Of a stretch of DNA of 64,000 nucleotides, positions 1 through 9,084 are shown one piece after another. The notes beneath the pieces are model-generated. The model saw only the letters and a program-made list of their open reading frames with translations. It was not told the origin of the DNA and did not search any database. The translations under genes were made by a program, and so were the position numbers. Source of the DNA: Caryophanales bacterium UBA1188 (GTDB taxonomy: Bacteria; Bacillota_I; Bacilli_A; Izemoplasmatales; UBA1188); the NCBI GenBank assembly GCA_002310135.1, contig DBYK01000003.1:1-64000 (forward strand). The letters are read 5' to 3'. Every line of letters starts with the position of its first letter. Within the stretch, counting starts at the first letter, position 1.

Positions 1-121
1 TTTATAAAAATATATATTTTATTTATATTATAAAATATGTCAAAATATGATAATTTATATTTCACTAAAAATAAAAATAGTTATGTCTATTTATATTCTT
101 TTTAAATTCTCAAAATTAAAA

Positions 122-139
122 TTGTTAGAAATCTAACAA
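122..139. promoter_or_regulatory. Palindromic operator, probably for the MarR regulator
   Basis: The arms TTGTTAGA and TCTAACAA are perfect inverted repeats around a two-base AA centre. The site ends 6 bp before the -35 box of the following operon. MarR proteins bind palindromes of this size as dimers, so autoregulation of the 201-4274 operon is the natural reading. The assignment is inferred from position and symmetry only. Confidence 0.55.
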
Positions 140-145
140 AAATAC

Positions 146-174
146 TTGACTATTTAATAGTCTATATCTATAAT
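146..174 (+). promoter_or_regulatory. Promoter of the marR-ABC operon
   Basis: TTGACT at 146-151 and TATAAT at 169-174 are separated by 17 bp, a near-consensus sigma-A promoter 26 bp before the start codon at 201. The palindrome at 122-139 lies just upstream. Confidence 0.8.
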
Positions 175-200
175 TTACTAATATAAAAGATGAGGTTAGT

Positions 201-629
201 ATGAAAGAAAAAATTGGATATTATATCAAAAAACTATCTTTTCTTATTAATCAGGAACTGCGTGATAATTCATATGGATTATCTGGAAGCCAATGTTTTC
301 TAATTAATTATATTAATAAGAATGGGAATGAAGTTAGACAAAATGAACTTGATAAAATATTTTGTGTTAGAAGAAGTTCAATTACTAATTTAATTCATCT
401 ATTACTCAAAGAAGGTTATATTGAGACTTATTCATCTGAAAAAGATAAAAGAGTTAAAATGATTAAATTAAGTAAAAAAGGGCTTGAGATTGCGGAAAAA
501 ATGAATGAAGCGATTGAGAATAACGAAAAAAAGTTATCGAGTAACTTGAGTGAAGAAGAATTTAATACATTACTCGAATTGCTTAAAAAGATAAGCAAAA
601 ATTATAACCATGAGGATAAGCAATTATGA
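201..629 (+). CDS. MarR-family transcriptional regulator
   Basis: This 142-residue protein has the length and layout of a MarR dimer-forming winged-helix repressor. Helices at about residues 45-66 form the helix-turn-helix, with a recognition segment rich in Arg/Ser (VRRSSITNLI). The wing at about 76-95 carries the typical Asp-Lys-Arg pattern followed by a short beta strand ending in KKGL. The start has a GAGGTTAG ribosome site upstream. It is the first gene of a three-gene operon and overlaps the next gene by 4 bp (ATGA). MarR genes placed in front of exporter genes usually repress them until a toxic ligand binds. The ligand here is unknown. Family assignment is firm, target assignment is inferred. 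Confidence 0.85.
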   Translation: MKEKIGYYIKKLSFLINQELRDNSYGLSGSQCFLINYINKNGNEVRQNELDKIFCVRRSSITNLIHLLLKEGYIETYSSEKDKRVKMIKLSKKGLEIAEKMNEAIENNEKKLSSNLSEEEFNTLLELLKKISKNYNHEDKQL

Positions 630-2386
630 TTAAGTTTATATCATTGTTTAAATATACTAAAAAATATGCAATATACGCTATATTATGCCCAATTTTTATG
701 ATTGGGGAAGCTATTTTAGAACTTCAAGTTCCAAATAGAATAGGTAAAGTAATAGACTATTTAACTGAATGTAAAGATGCTGGAATAAATGCAGATTTAA
801 AACAAATAATGATTCTTGGACTTATTATTCTAGGATTTTCATTTTTATCTTTAATCTGTGGAATATTAGGTGGTGTATTTGCGAGTGTTGCAGCGAGTGC
901 ATTTAGTACTAATTTAAAAAGAGCTATTTTTAATAATATTCAAACCTTTTCTTTCGCTAGTATAGATAAATATTCAACATCTAGTTTGATAACTAGATTA
1001 ACCACAGATACTAACTGGGTTCAAATGAGCTTTCAATTAACTATAAGGTTATTATTTAGAGCTCCATCTATCTTTGTTTATGCGATTATTAGAGCTAGTC
1101 AAGCAAGCCCAGATTTATCTTTTTTATTCTTCTTAGCTATTCCAATTATCGTAATTGGACTTGGAATAATATTTGCATTCAGTCATCCACTATTTGAAAG
1201 AGGAATTAAAAAGATTGATGTATTAAACCAAGTTGTTGAAGAGAATGTAAGAGGAATTAGAGTTATTAAGAGTTTTACTAAGGAAAAATCTGAGATTAAA
1301 AAGTTTGATAATATAAATGATGAATTATATAGAACATTCAAAAGAGCTCACAATATTTCAAATTTGAATAATCCACTTATGAATGTAGTTATGTTTGCGT
1401 TATTACTCATTATCGCATATTTAGGATCTAATTTAATCGTTTCAGGATCTTTGTCAAAAGGTGCATTATTTGAACTTACATCATATTCAACTCAAATTTT
1501 AACTAGTTTAATGATGATTTCAATGATATTTGTAATGTTCTTAATTTCTAAACCATCAAGAGATAGAGTTTATGAAGTACTAAGTGAAGTTTCAACTATT
1601 AGAAATCCTATTAATCCAATAGAAGAAGTTAAAGATGGTAGCGTTGAATTTATAGACACAATGTTTAAATATAGTGATACAAGTGAACTCAATGTATTAA
1701 ACAATATTAATCTTAAGATTAATAGCGGTGATACTATTGGAATAATTGGAACTACTGGTTCATCTAAAACTACTTTAATTTCTTTAATCGCAAGATTATA
1801 TGACGTTAAGAGTGGAGAAGTTAAAGTTGGTGGAGAAAATGTTAAAGATTACGATCTAAAAGTATTAAGAGACGCTGTAAGCGTTGTACTTCAAAATAAT
1901 GTATTATTTAGTGGAACTATTAAAGAAAATTTGAGGTGGGGAAATAAAGATGCTACTGATGAAGAAATTATTTTAGCAGCTAAGATAGCACAAGCACATG
2001 ATTTCATCCAATCTTTCCCTGATGGATATGATACATACATAGAGCAAGGCGGTAAGAATGTATCTGGTGGTCAAAAACAAAGACTTTGTATCGCAAGAGC
2101 CCTTCTTAAAAACCCTAAAATTTTAATTTTAGACGATTCTATGAGCGCAGTTGATACAAAGACTGATAAACTCATTAGAATGGGTCTAAAAGAATATAGA
2201 AAAGATATAACTAAGATTATAGTTGCTCAAAGATGCCAATCTGTAATGGACGCAGATAAGATAATAATTATTGATAGTGGAGAAATAATAGATTCAGGAA
2301 GTCACAAAGAACTTCTTAAAACTAGCCCAATATATCAAGAAATTTACTACTCTCAAAATAAAGAGGAGGTACAAGAAAATGCCTAG
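626..2386 (+). CDS. ABC exporter half-transporter, degenerate ATPase subunit
   Basis: This 586-residue protein has an N-terminal six-helix type I exporter membrane domain (about residues 10-310) and a C-terminal nucleotide-binding domain. The Walker A loop is GTTGSSKTT (about 375-383), with Ser for the usual second-last Gly. The signature is VSGGQ (479-483). The catalytic Glu after Walker B is replaced by Asp (LDDSMSAVD, D504), and the H-loop His is Gln (VAQR, about 535). These changes mark the non-hydrolytic half of a heterodimeric exporter of the TM287/288 or BmrCD kind. It overlaps the following partner gene by 8 bp. The substrate is not predictable; multidrug or lipid-like compounds are usual for the family. 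Confidence 0.88.
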   Translation: MIKFISLFKYTKKYAIYAILCPIFMIGEAILELQVPNRIGKVIDYLTECKDAGINADLKQIMILGLIILGFSFLSLICGILGGVFASVAASAFSTNLKRAIFNNIQTFSFASIDKYSTSSLITRLTTDTNWVQMSFQLTIRLLFRAPSIFVYAIIRASQASPDLSFLFFLAIPIIVIGLGIIFAFSHPLFERGIKKIDVLNQVVEENVRGIRVIKSFTKEKSEIKKFDNINDELYRTFKRAHNISNLNNPLMNVVMFALLLIIAYLGSNLIVSGSLSKGALFELTSYSTQILTSLMMISMIFVMFLISKPSRDRVYEVLSEVSTIRNPINPIEEVKDGSVEFIDTMFKYSDTSELNVLNNINLKINSGDTIGIIGTTGSSKTTLISLIARLYDVKSGEVKVGGENVKDYDLKVLRDAVSVVLQNNVLFSGTIKENLRWGNKDATDEEIILAAKIAQAHDFIQSFPDGYDTYIEQGGKNVSGGQKQRLCIARALLKNPKILILDDSMSAVDTKTDKLIRMGLKEYRKDITKIIVAQRCQSVMDADKIIIIDSGEIIDSGSHKELLKTSPIYQEIYYSQNKEEVQENA

Positions 2387-4274
2387 ATTTAATAATAAAG
2401 CTCAAATACCTAATAAAGTAAATTTCAAATCTCTTGGAAGAACTATTTCTCTTATGTGGAAGGGCAATGAAGTTAAAACAGTCTTAATGATAGTATTTAG
2501 TCTTATATTTTCTATAACTACTGCGATGGGCATGAGTTTTACAAGGCCTCTATTTGATGAAGTTATACCTAAAATGATTGAAACAAATGGTGGAGAAGAA
2601 GCAGTAGGTGACCTAATTAGTCTTATCTTTAGATGGGGTTTATTACTAGTAATTAGTGTAATAGCATCTACAATTCAGTTATTTATTGCAGTAAGTGTTT
2701 CTCAAAAAACTATTAAAGTTGTAAGAGAAAAAATGTTTTCTAATATGCAATATCTCCCAGTTTCATTCTTCGATCAAAACAAATATGGAGATATCATGAG
2801 TAGATATACAAACGATGTTGATACACTTGATAATTTTATAACTCAAACTGTGCCTAACTTCGTTTCAATAGTTGTATTCGCATTGACATTATTTGTAATG
2901 ATGTTACTCAATAATCCACTTCTAACTTTGTTTGTAGTAGTGCTTTTAACATTAATAATGTTATTCTCTAGTTTAATGCTCAAACAAACTACTAAACACT
3001 TCATTGTAAGACAAAAACTAGTAGGCAAACTAAATGCTTATACAGAAGAGATGATGGAAGGCGCAAGAGTAGTTCAAGTATTCAATCATCAGGATACTGC
3101 GATAAAAGAATTCTATGATTTATCTGAAGAATATAGACTAGCTGAAATGAAAGGTAATATGATTGGAAATGTTATAGGACCAATCAATGGTAATCTTATC
3201 AGAATTGAATATGTAATCATTGCAATAATTGGTGCATTATTCATAGCACTTGGTTCATATGATATAGGTAAACTAATCGCTTTTTTAACATTCACAAATA
3301 ATTTCTCAAATCCTATTGCAAGATTCGCTCAACAGTTGACATCAATCGCTCAAGCATCCGCAGGTAGTGAAAGAATAATAGATTTAATTAATAAAGAACA
3401 TGAAACTGACGAAGGCTATGTTACACTTGTAAATTATGAACTTGACGAGGATGGAAATATCAAAGAAAGCCTAGAAAATACTCATAAATGGGCATGGAAA
3501 CACCCTCATAAAGTTGATAATTCTATTACATATACTCCTCTTAAAGGAGAAATTGTACTAGAAAAAGTAGACTTTTCTTATAGAAAAGAAAAACAAATTT
3601 TATTCGATATCAGTATTTATGCAAATGAAGGTCAAAGAATCGCTTTAGTTGGTGAGACAGGTGCAGGAAAGACCACTATTACAAATCTTCTAAATAGATT
3701 TTATGATATAGAAGATGGCAAGATTAGATATGATGGAATAAACATCAATAAAATTAAGAAATATGATTTAAGAAAATCACTTGGTTTAGTTTTACAAGAT
3801 ACCAATCTTTTCACTGGAACTATCAAAGATAATATCAAATTTGGTAAAGATAATGCGACTGATGAAGAAGTAATAGAGGCCGCAAAAATTGCAAATGCTG
3901 ATTCATTCATAAGAATGATGCCTAATGGATATGATACAATTCTTACTAAAGCAGGCGAAAAATTGAGCCAAGGTCAAAGACAATTACTCGCTATTGCAAG
4001 AGCAGCTATTGCAGACTGTCCTGTGTTAATCCTCGATGAAGCCACATCATCTATCGATATTAGAACTGAAGCTATAGTTCAAAAAGGTATGGATAAATTG
4101 ATGGAAGGAAGAACTGTATTCGTTATAGCTCATAGGCTTTCAACTATCCAAAACAGTAACGCTATTATGGTTATGGATCATGGTAGAATTATTGAAAGAG
4201 GCACACATAGAGATTTAATTAATCAAAAAGGTGTCTATTACCAACTCTATACTGGTAAATTTGAATTCGAATAA
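2379..4274 (+). CDS. ABC exporter half-transporter, catalytically competent subunit
   Basis: This 631-residue partner of the previous gene has a type I exporter membrane domain (about 20-330). An unusually long linker (about 340-390) leads to the ATPase domain. Walker A GETGAGKTT (425-433), Walker B with intact catalytic Glu (LILDEATS, E554) and the H-loop His (IAHR, H585) are all present. The signature is LSQGQ (529-533) rather than LSGGQ. In the heterodimer this weak signature would face the degenerate Walker motifs of the upstream subunit, leaving one good and one bad ATP site. An AGAGGAGG ribosome site lies inside the end of the upstream gene. It closes the MarR operon before a hairpin terminator. 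Confidence 0.88.
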   Translation: MPRFNNKAQIPNKVNFKSLGRTISLMWKGNEVKTVLMIVFSLIFSITTAMGMSFTRPLFDEVIPKMIETNGGEEAVGDLISLIFRWGLLLVISVIASTIQLFIAVSVSQKTIKVVREKMFSNMQYLPVSFFDQNKYGDIMSRYTNDVDTLDNFITQTVPNFVSIVVFALTLFVMMLLNNPLLTLFVVVLLTLIMLFSSLMLKQTTKHFIVRQKLVGKLNAYTEEMMEGARVVQVFNHQDTAIKEFYDLSEEYRLAEMKGNMIGNVIGPINGNLIRIEYVIIAIIGALFIALGSYDIGKLIAFLTFTNNFSNPIARFAQQLTSIAQASAGSERIIDLINKEHETDEGYVTLVNYELDEDGNIKESLENTHKWAWKHPHKVDNSITYTPLKGEIVLEKVDFSYRKEKQILFDISIYANEGQRIALVGETGAGKTTITNLLNRFYDIEDGKIRYDGININKIKKYDLRKSLGLVLQDTNLFTGTIKDNIKFGKDNATDEEVIEAAKIANADSFIRMMPNGYDTILTKAGEKLSQGQRQLLAIARAAIADCPVLILDEATSSIDIRTEAIVQKGMDKLMEGRTVFVIAHRLSTIQNSNAIMVMDHGRIIERGTHRDLINQKGVYYQLYTGKFEFE

Positions 4275-4294
4275 AGGTACTTTGTACCTTTTTT
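4273..4294 (+). terminator. Intrinsic terminator of the marR-ABC operon
   Basis: AAGGTAC (4274-4280) and GTACCTT (4284-4290) pair around a TTT loop and run into a T tract. The left arm overlaps the stop codon of the exporter gene. Confidence 0.75.
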
Positions 4295-4314
4295 CTTTGA
4301 AACATAAAAAAAGA

Positions 4315-4342
4315 TTGAAAATATATTATTTTATATTAAAAT
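4315..4342 (+). promoter_or_regulatory. Promoter of engB, implying a leaderless mRNA
   Basis: TTGAAA (4315-4320) and TAAAAT (4337-4342) are 16 bp apart. Only 8 bp separate the -10 box from the engB ATG at 4351, so transcription would begin at or next to the start codon. No Shine-Dalgarno sequence is visible in front of that ATG. Confidence 0.55.
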
Positions 4343-4350
4343 AATAATAT

Positions 4351-4941
4351 ATGGAAATTAAGCAAGCCTTATTTTATCGTTCTATTATGAATGATAAAGA
4401 TTTACCTAATGATAATAGAATAGAAATAGCTCTATCTGGAAGAAGTAATGTTGGAAAGAGCTCTTTTATCAATTCTATAACTAATAATTCAAAACTAGCG
4501 AGAGTTTCTAAAGTCCCAGGTAAAACTATTACTCTCAATTTTTATCTCATCAACAATGATTTTTATTTTGTAGATATGCCTGGTTATGGATATGCCGCAA
4601 ATGAGAAAAATATCCAATATAACTTCAGTGAATACACAGATAAATATATTAGAACGAGAAAAGAACTAAAAGGCTTTATAATGATAGTTGATTCAAGAAC
4701 TCTTACAAAAGATGATATTGAAATGAAAGATTATTTAGTCTCAAATAATATTCCATTTATCGTTATTCTATCTAAGATGGATAAACTGAAAAGAAACGAT
4801 ATTAAAAAAAGAATCAATTTTGTTTCAAATGAATTAAATATTCCAATAGAATCAGTTGTTCCATACAGTTCACTAACCAAAGAAAATCAATTAGCTGTAT
4901 TAGATTCAGTAGAAAAGCTTAAAGATATAGAAAAAAATTAA
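4351..4941 (+). CDS. engB: Ribosome biogenesis GTPase EngB/YsxC
   Basis: This 196-residue protein is a single TrmE-Era-like GTPase domain of normal family length. G1 is GRSNVGKSS (about 30-38), G3 is DMPGYG (about 75-80), and SKMDK (about 141) serves as G4. YsxC/EngB is an essential factor for late assembly of the 50S ribosomal subunit. The N-terminus starts where the family starts, so the ATG at 4351 is the right one even though no ribosome-binding site precedes it. It stands alone between a terminator and the valS T-box. Confidence 0.95.
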   Translation: MEIKQALFYRSIMNDKDLPNDNRIEIALSGRSNVGKSSFINSITNNSKLARVSKVPGKTITLNFYLINNDFYFVDMPGYGYAANEKNIQYNFSEYTDKYIRTRKELKGFIMIVDSRTLTKDDIEMKDYLVSNNIPFIVILSKMDKLKRNDIKKRINFVSNELNIPIESVVPYSSLTKENQLAVLDSVEKLKDIEKN

Positions 4942-4960
4942 ATATAATATTTGAATTTTT

Positions 4961-4990
4961 TTGATTTTTATTATATGATATTTATATAAT
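4961..4990 (+). promoter_or_regulatory. Promoter of the T-box/valS transcript
   Basis: TTGATT (4961-4966) and TATAAT (4985-4990) are 18 bp apart, placing the transcription start near 4997 at the base of the T-box Stem I. Confidence 0.65.
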
Positions 4991-4994
4991 TCTA

Positions 4995-5224
4995 AGATCT
5001 GAAGGAGTAGGTAGACAATCTATTTAAAGAGAGTATACGTTTGGTGTGAGTATATAATAGACTTTACTGAAGTAGTCAGTGAGAATATTTGGTGAAGGAA
5101 AGTAGCTAAATACGGGAAAGACCGTTACATCTTTTAAAGAGTTTTTGCGTATATACACGAATTAAGGTGGTACCGCGGTTAATAAAAATCGTCCTTAGGA
5201 ATTTCCTTTGGGCGTTTTCTTATA
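4995..5224 (+). ncRNA. T-box riboswitch controlling valS
   Basis: The conserved T-box antiterminator sequence AAGGTGGTACCGCG is at 5164-5177. Its UGGU-type bulge (GGTACC) pairs with the uncharged tRNA 3' end. Stem I shows the GGAGTA loop-E strand (5004-5009), the AGAGAG bulge (5027-5032) and the GGTGTGAG distal element (5043-5050). On the 3' side GAA (5069-5071) is followed by GTA (5072-5074), the probable valine specifier; the next triplet GTC (5075-5077) is also a valine codon. A terminator hairpin (about 5190-5214) ends in TTTTCT. Low charged tRNA-Val would allow read-through into valS. Confidence 0.92.
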
Positions 5225-5238
5225 TAAGGGGTGTTTTT

Positions 5239-7824
5239 ATGATTGATTTAAAACCAAAATATGACCATATTGAAGTTGAAAAAGGAAAATATGAAGAATG
5301 GTTAAAGAAGGATTTGTTTAAATCAGGAGATAAGTCTCGTGATCCTTTTACTATTCTAATTCCTCCTCCAAATGTCACAGGAATATTGCATATAGGTCAT
5401 GCCTATGATTTTTCAATTCAAGATATCATAATTAGAAGAAAAAGAATGCAAGGTTATGATTGCATGTATCTTCCTGGAATGGATCATGCAGGAATCGCAA
5501 CTCAAGCAAAGATAGATAATAAACTTAAATCACAAGGTATATCAAGGTATGATATAGGAAGAGAAAAATTCTTAGAAGTTGCCTGGGATTGGAAGAAAGA
5601 ATATGCAGAAACAATTAGAAGCCAATGGGCATCATTAGGCCTCTCTTTAGATTACGATCATGAAAGATTCACTTTAGATGAGAAATTAAGCGAAACTGTA
5701 ATATATGTATTCAAAAAATTATATGATAAGGGTTTAATTTATCATGGCAAAAGAATGATTAGTTGGGATACTGAAGCCGAAACTGCAATCTCAAATATTG
5801 AAATCATTCATGAAGATACTGAAGCAAGCCTTTATCATATCACATATCCTTTCAAGGATATGGAAGGTGGTATTACAGTTGCGACTACAAGGCCAGAAAC
5901 CATGTTTGCGGATGTTGCGATAATGGTTCACCCTAAAGATGAGAGATATAAAAATGTAATTGGTAAATTTGTAATTAATCCATCCACAAATAAAGAAATT
6001 CCAATAATTACTGATGAATATGTTGATATGGCTTTTGGAACTGGTGCAGTTAAAGTTACCCCAGCTCATGATCCAAACGACTATGAAGTAGGCTTAAGAC
6101 ATAAACTTGAAATGCCTTCATGTATCAATAAAAAGGGACTAATTACTGAACTTGGTTCTAAATTTGAAGGTATGGACAAGTTTGAATGCAGAAAATTATT
6201 CATTCAAGAATTAGAAAGTAAAGGTTTAATTGTTAAGATTGAACCAATTGTTCACTCTGTAGGATATAGCGAAAGAACTGGAACAATGGTTGAACCTATG
6301 ATAAGTGAACAATGGTTTGTTAAGATGAAACCTTTAGCTAAACAAGCTCTAGAAAAATCTCATGTTAATTTCGTCCCTGAAAGATTTAAAAAGACATGGG
6401 AGACTTGGATGGAGAATGTAGAAGATTGGTGTATATCTCGTCAACTCTGGTGGGGTCATAGAATTCCAGTATATTATAGAGGTGATGAAATACATGTAGG
6501 AGAAAAGCCAAGTGGTGATGGTTGGGTTCAAGATGAAGATGTACTTGATACTTGGTTTAGCAGTGCTTTATGGCCTTTTTCTACACTGGATTACTTAGAT
6601 GATTCAGAATTATTTAAAAGAAGATATCCAACTGATTGCTTAGTAACTGGTTATGATATTATTTTCTTCTGGGTTTCAAGAATGATCTTCCAATCTATCG
6701 AATTTACTGGTCAAGATCCATTTAAAGATGTGGTGATTCATGGCCTAATTAGAGATGCTCTTGGAAGAAAGATGAGTAAATCTTTAGGAAATGGTGTTGA
6801 CCCAATGAAAGAAATAGAAAAATATGGTTGTGATACAGTTAGGTATTTCTTAACTACAAGCGCAACTATGGGCCAAGATTTAAAATATGAAGAAGAAAAA
6901 GTTAAATCTTGTTGGAATTATTTGAATAAGATATGGAACATATCAAGATATGTTCTGAATACTGTTGGTGATATTGATCCATATGATATTTCAGTTGATG
7001 AAGATAAATTAAACACATTAGATAAATGGTTATTAACTAAACTTGATGAATTAGTATCTAAAGTTAATTACTTCTTTGATAAATATGATTTCGGTGAAGT
7101 CGCAAGATATATTTATAATTTCGTTTATGATGATTTCGCTTCAATTTATTTAGAATTATCTAAGATAAATCCTGAAAGAATTGAAACAAAGAAGATATTG
7201 CTTCATGCATTAATTACTATCCTAAAGTTATTACATCCTATTACTCCATTTATAACTGAAGATATCTATCTTATGATTTTCCCTCATGAAAAATCTATTT
7301 CAATATCTAGTTATCCAAAAGAAAAGAATATTAAATATAAAGATGAAACTGAATCGATGAATATCATTATTGATTTAATCAAAAAGGTGAGAACCATAAG
7401 AAATGAATATAATGTTTCATTGTCTAAACCAATTGATCTAACAATCAAAGTTTTAAGTGATGATTCATATAAATTAATAGAAGATTCAAAAGATTATTTA
7501 ATTAAATTCTTAAATCCATTACCTCTAACTTTAACTTTGGATGATGTGAATATAGCTGAATCTATTTCAATTATTACTGATACATACAAGGCTTATATTC
7601 CTCTTAAAGGATTAGTAAATTATGAGGAAATGAAGAATGATTTAATTAAAAAGCTTGAGGATATAGAAAAAGAATTAGTTAGAAGTAATTCAATTCTTTC
7701 TAATGAAAACTTCTTAAAGAAGGCTCCTGAAGCTAAGATAATAGAAGAAAAAAATAAACTAAACAAATATTTAGAAACTAAAAAACATCTAGAGGATGAA
7801 CTTAAGAAAATAACTAATGTTTAA
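5239..7824 (+). CDS. valS: Valyl-tRNA synthetase
   Basis: This class I synthetase (861 residues from this start) charges tRNA-Val with valine. The HIGH motif is LHIGHA (51-54), in the ValRS context PPPNVTG. The editing CP1 domain (about 190-350) is present and has the ATTRPETM and TPAHDPND segments. KMSKS is at 511-515. An anticodon-binding domain follows, and a C-terminal coiled coil (about 795-858) completes the family layout. The frame stays open upstream to 5167, but those 24 codons lie inside the T-box terminator. The ATG at 5239 has an AAGGGG ribosome site 7 bp away and a family-like N-terminus. It overlaps folC by 8 bp, suggesting translational coupling. Confidence 0.97.
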   Translation: MIDLKPKYDHIEVEKGKYEEWLKKDLFKSGDKSRDPFTILIPPPNVTGILHIGHAYDFSIQDIIIRRKRMQGYDCMYLPGMDHAGIATQAKIDNKLKSQGISRYDIGREKFLEVAWDWKKEYAETIRSQWASLGLSLDYDHERFTLDEKLSETVIYVFKKLYDKGLIYHGKRMISWDTEAETAISNIEIIHEDTEASLYHITYPFKDMEGGITVATTRPETMFADVAIMVHPKDERYKNVIGKFVINPSTNKEIPIITDEYVDMAFGTGAVKVTPAHDPNDYEVGLRHKLEMPSCINKKGLITELGSKFEGMDKFECRKLFIQELESKGLIVKIEPIVHSVGYSERTGTMVEPMISEQWFVKMKPLAKQALEKSHVNFVPERFKKTWETWMENVEDWCISRQLWWGHRIPVYYRGDEIHVGEKPSGDGWVQDEDVLDTWFSSALWPFSTLDYLDDSELFKRRYPTDCLVTGYDIIFFWVSRMIFQSIEFTGQDPFKDVVIHGLIRDALGRKMSKSLGNGVDPMKEIEKYGCDTVRYFLTTSATMGQDLKYEEEKVKSCWNYLNKIWNISRYVLNTVGDIDPYDISVDEDKLNTLDKWLLTKLDELVSKVNYFFDKYDFGEVARYIYNFVYDDFASIYLELSKINPERIETKKILLHALITILKLLHPITPFITEDIYLMIFPHEKSISISSYPKEKNIKYKDETESMNIIIDLIKKVRTIRNEYNVSLSKPIDLTIKVLSDDSYKLIEDSKDYLIKFLNPLPLTLTLDDVNIAESISIITDTYKAYIPLKGLVNYEEMKNDLIKKLEDIEKELVRSNSILSNENFLKKAPEAKIIEEKNKLNKYLETKKHLEDELKKITNV

Positions 7825-9082
7825 AGATATTAATTCTGCAGTAGAATGGTTAAACTCCAAGAAGAAACTGAATAAAAGATATGATTTAAATGTGATGAGG
7901 AATGCGCTTAATTTGCTTTCCAATCCTCATATGAATTTAAAATTTATCCATGTTGGTGGAACAAATGGTAAAGGAAGTACCTCTACTTATATTTCGAATA
8001 TTTTGATTGATAGTGGCTATAAAGTAGGTTTATATATATCTCCATATGTGGTCAAATTCAATGAAAGAATTAGCATTAATAATGAATATATAAGTGATGC
8101 TAGTCTTTTATCATATATAAATAAACTATTTATATTTTGTTCCTCTTTTGAAGAAAAATATGAAGTATTAGGTTTCTTTGAAGTAGTTACACTTATTTCA
8201 TTTTTATATTTTAGTGATGAATTAGTAGATATTTGTGTTTATGAAGTTGGGCTTGGTGGTAGACTTGATGCGACAAACGTTATAAGCCCACTAATTTCTT
8301 CTATAACAAACATCCAAAAAGATCATGAAGCTCAACTAGGTAAGACCTATAAATCGATTCTAAAGGAAAAATTAGGCATAGTTAAAAATAATATTCCTTT
8401 TGTTACTTCTATAAGAAGAAAAAGCTTAATAAATGATATTAAAGATAGATGTAAAGAATCAAATTCAAAATTATATTTTGTAGATAATGTTAAGAATATA
8501 AAACTAGATAAAACAGGAACTACTTTCAAGTTTGAAAATAAATATTATAAAACTTCACTTATTGGCATTCATCAGGCATACAATGCTTCACTTGCGATTA
8601 AAGTAGTAGAAATATTAAATAGTGAATACAATTATCACATTTCAGATTTGAACATCAAAAATGGCCTAAAGAATTCATTTTGGCCTGGAAGATTCGAATT
8701 ATTTAATGATTCTCTAATTCTAGATGGTGCGCATAATCCAATGGGCCAACTAGTATTAAAGAAATCTATATTAAAATTTACTAAAAATAAAGTTAATATA
8801 GTATTTTGCGCAATGAAAGATAAAGATACTAAAAAAATGATATCTATTATTGATTCATATGCGAATTCACTCATACTAACAAAAATAGACTATTATAGAA
8901 GTGAAAATTCAGATTATTTAATGAATTTATCAACACTAGATAAAAAGTATGAATTTAATGACTATAATGAGGCAATTAAGTTCGCTTTAAATATGAAGAA
9001 AAAAGATGAATTTGTACTCTTCACAGGATCTCTTTATTTCATATCTAAAGTGAGAGAAATATTATTAGAAAAGGAGGAATAA
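7817..9082 (+). CDS. folC: Folylpolyglutamate synthase / dihydrofolate synthase
   Basis: This 421-residue Mur-ligase-family enzyme adds glutamate to folates, retaining them in the cell. The ATP-binding loop GTNGKGST is at 48-55. GLGGRLDATN (about 148-157) and LDGAHNP (about 300-306) are the folate-ligase hallmarks of the central and C-terminal domains. It begins 8 bp inside the end of valS, the same valS-folC order as in Bacillus. The next gene starts 2 bp after its stop, so valS, folC and the ABC gene probably share a transcript. Whether it also has dihydrofolate synthase activity cannot be told from sequence. Confidence 0.93.
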   Translation: MFKDINSAVEWLNSKKKLNKRYDLNVMRNALNLLSNPHMNLKFIHVGGTNGKGSTSTYISNILIDSGYKVGLYISPYVVKFNERISINNEYISDASLLSYINKLFIFCSSFEEKYEVLGFFEVVTLISFLYFSDELVDICVYEVGLGGRLDATNVISPLISSITNIQKDHEAQLGKTYKSILKEKLGIVKNNIPFVTSIRRKSLINDIKDRCKESNSKLYFVDNVKNIKLDKTGTTFKFENKYYKTSLIGIHQAYNASLAIKVVEILNSEYNYHISDLNIKNGLKNSFWPGRFELFNDSLILDGAHNPMGQLVLKKSILKFTKNKVNIVFCAMKDKDTKKMISIIDSYANSLILTKIDYYRSENSDYLMNLSTLDKKYEFNDYNEAIKFALNMKKKDEFVLFTGSLYFISKVREILLEKEE

Positions 9083-9084
9083 AA

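Noticed and set aside
5167..5238. N-terminal extension of valS by 24 codons
   Set aside because: These codons are the T-box antiterminator and terminator; the ATG at 5239 has a ribosome site and the normal ValRS N-terminus.
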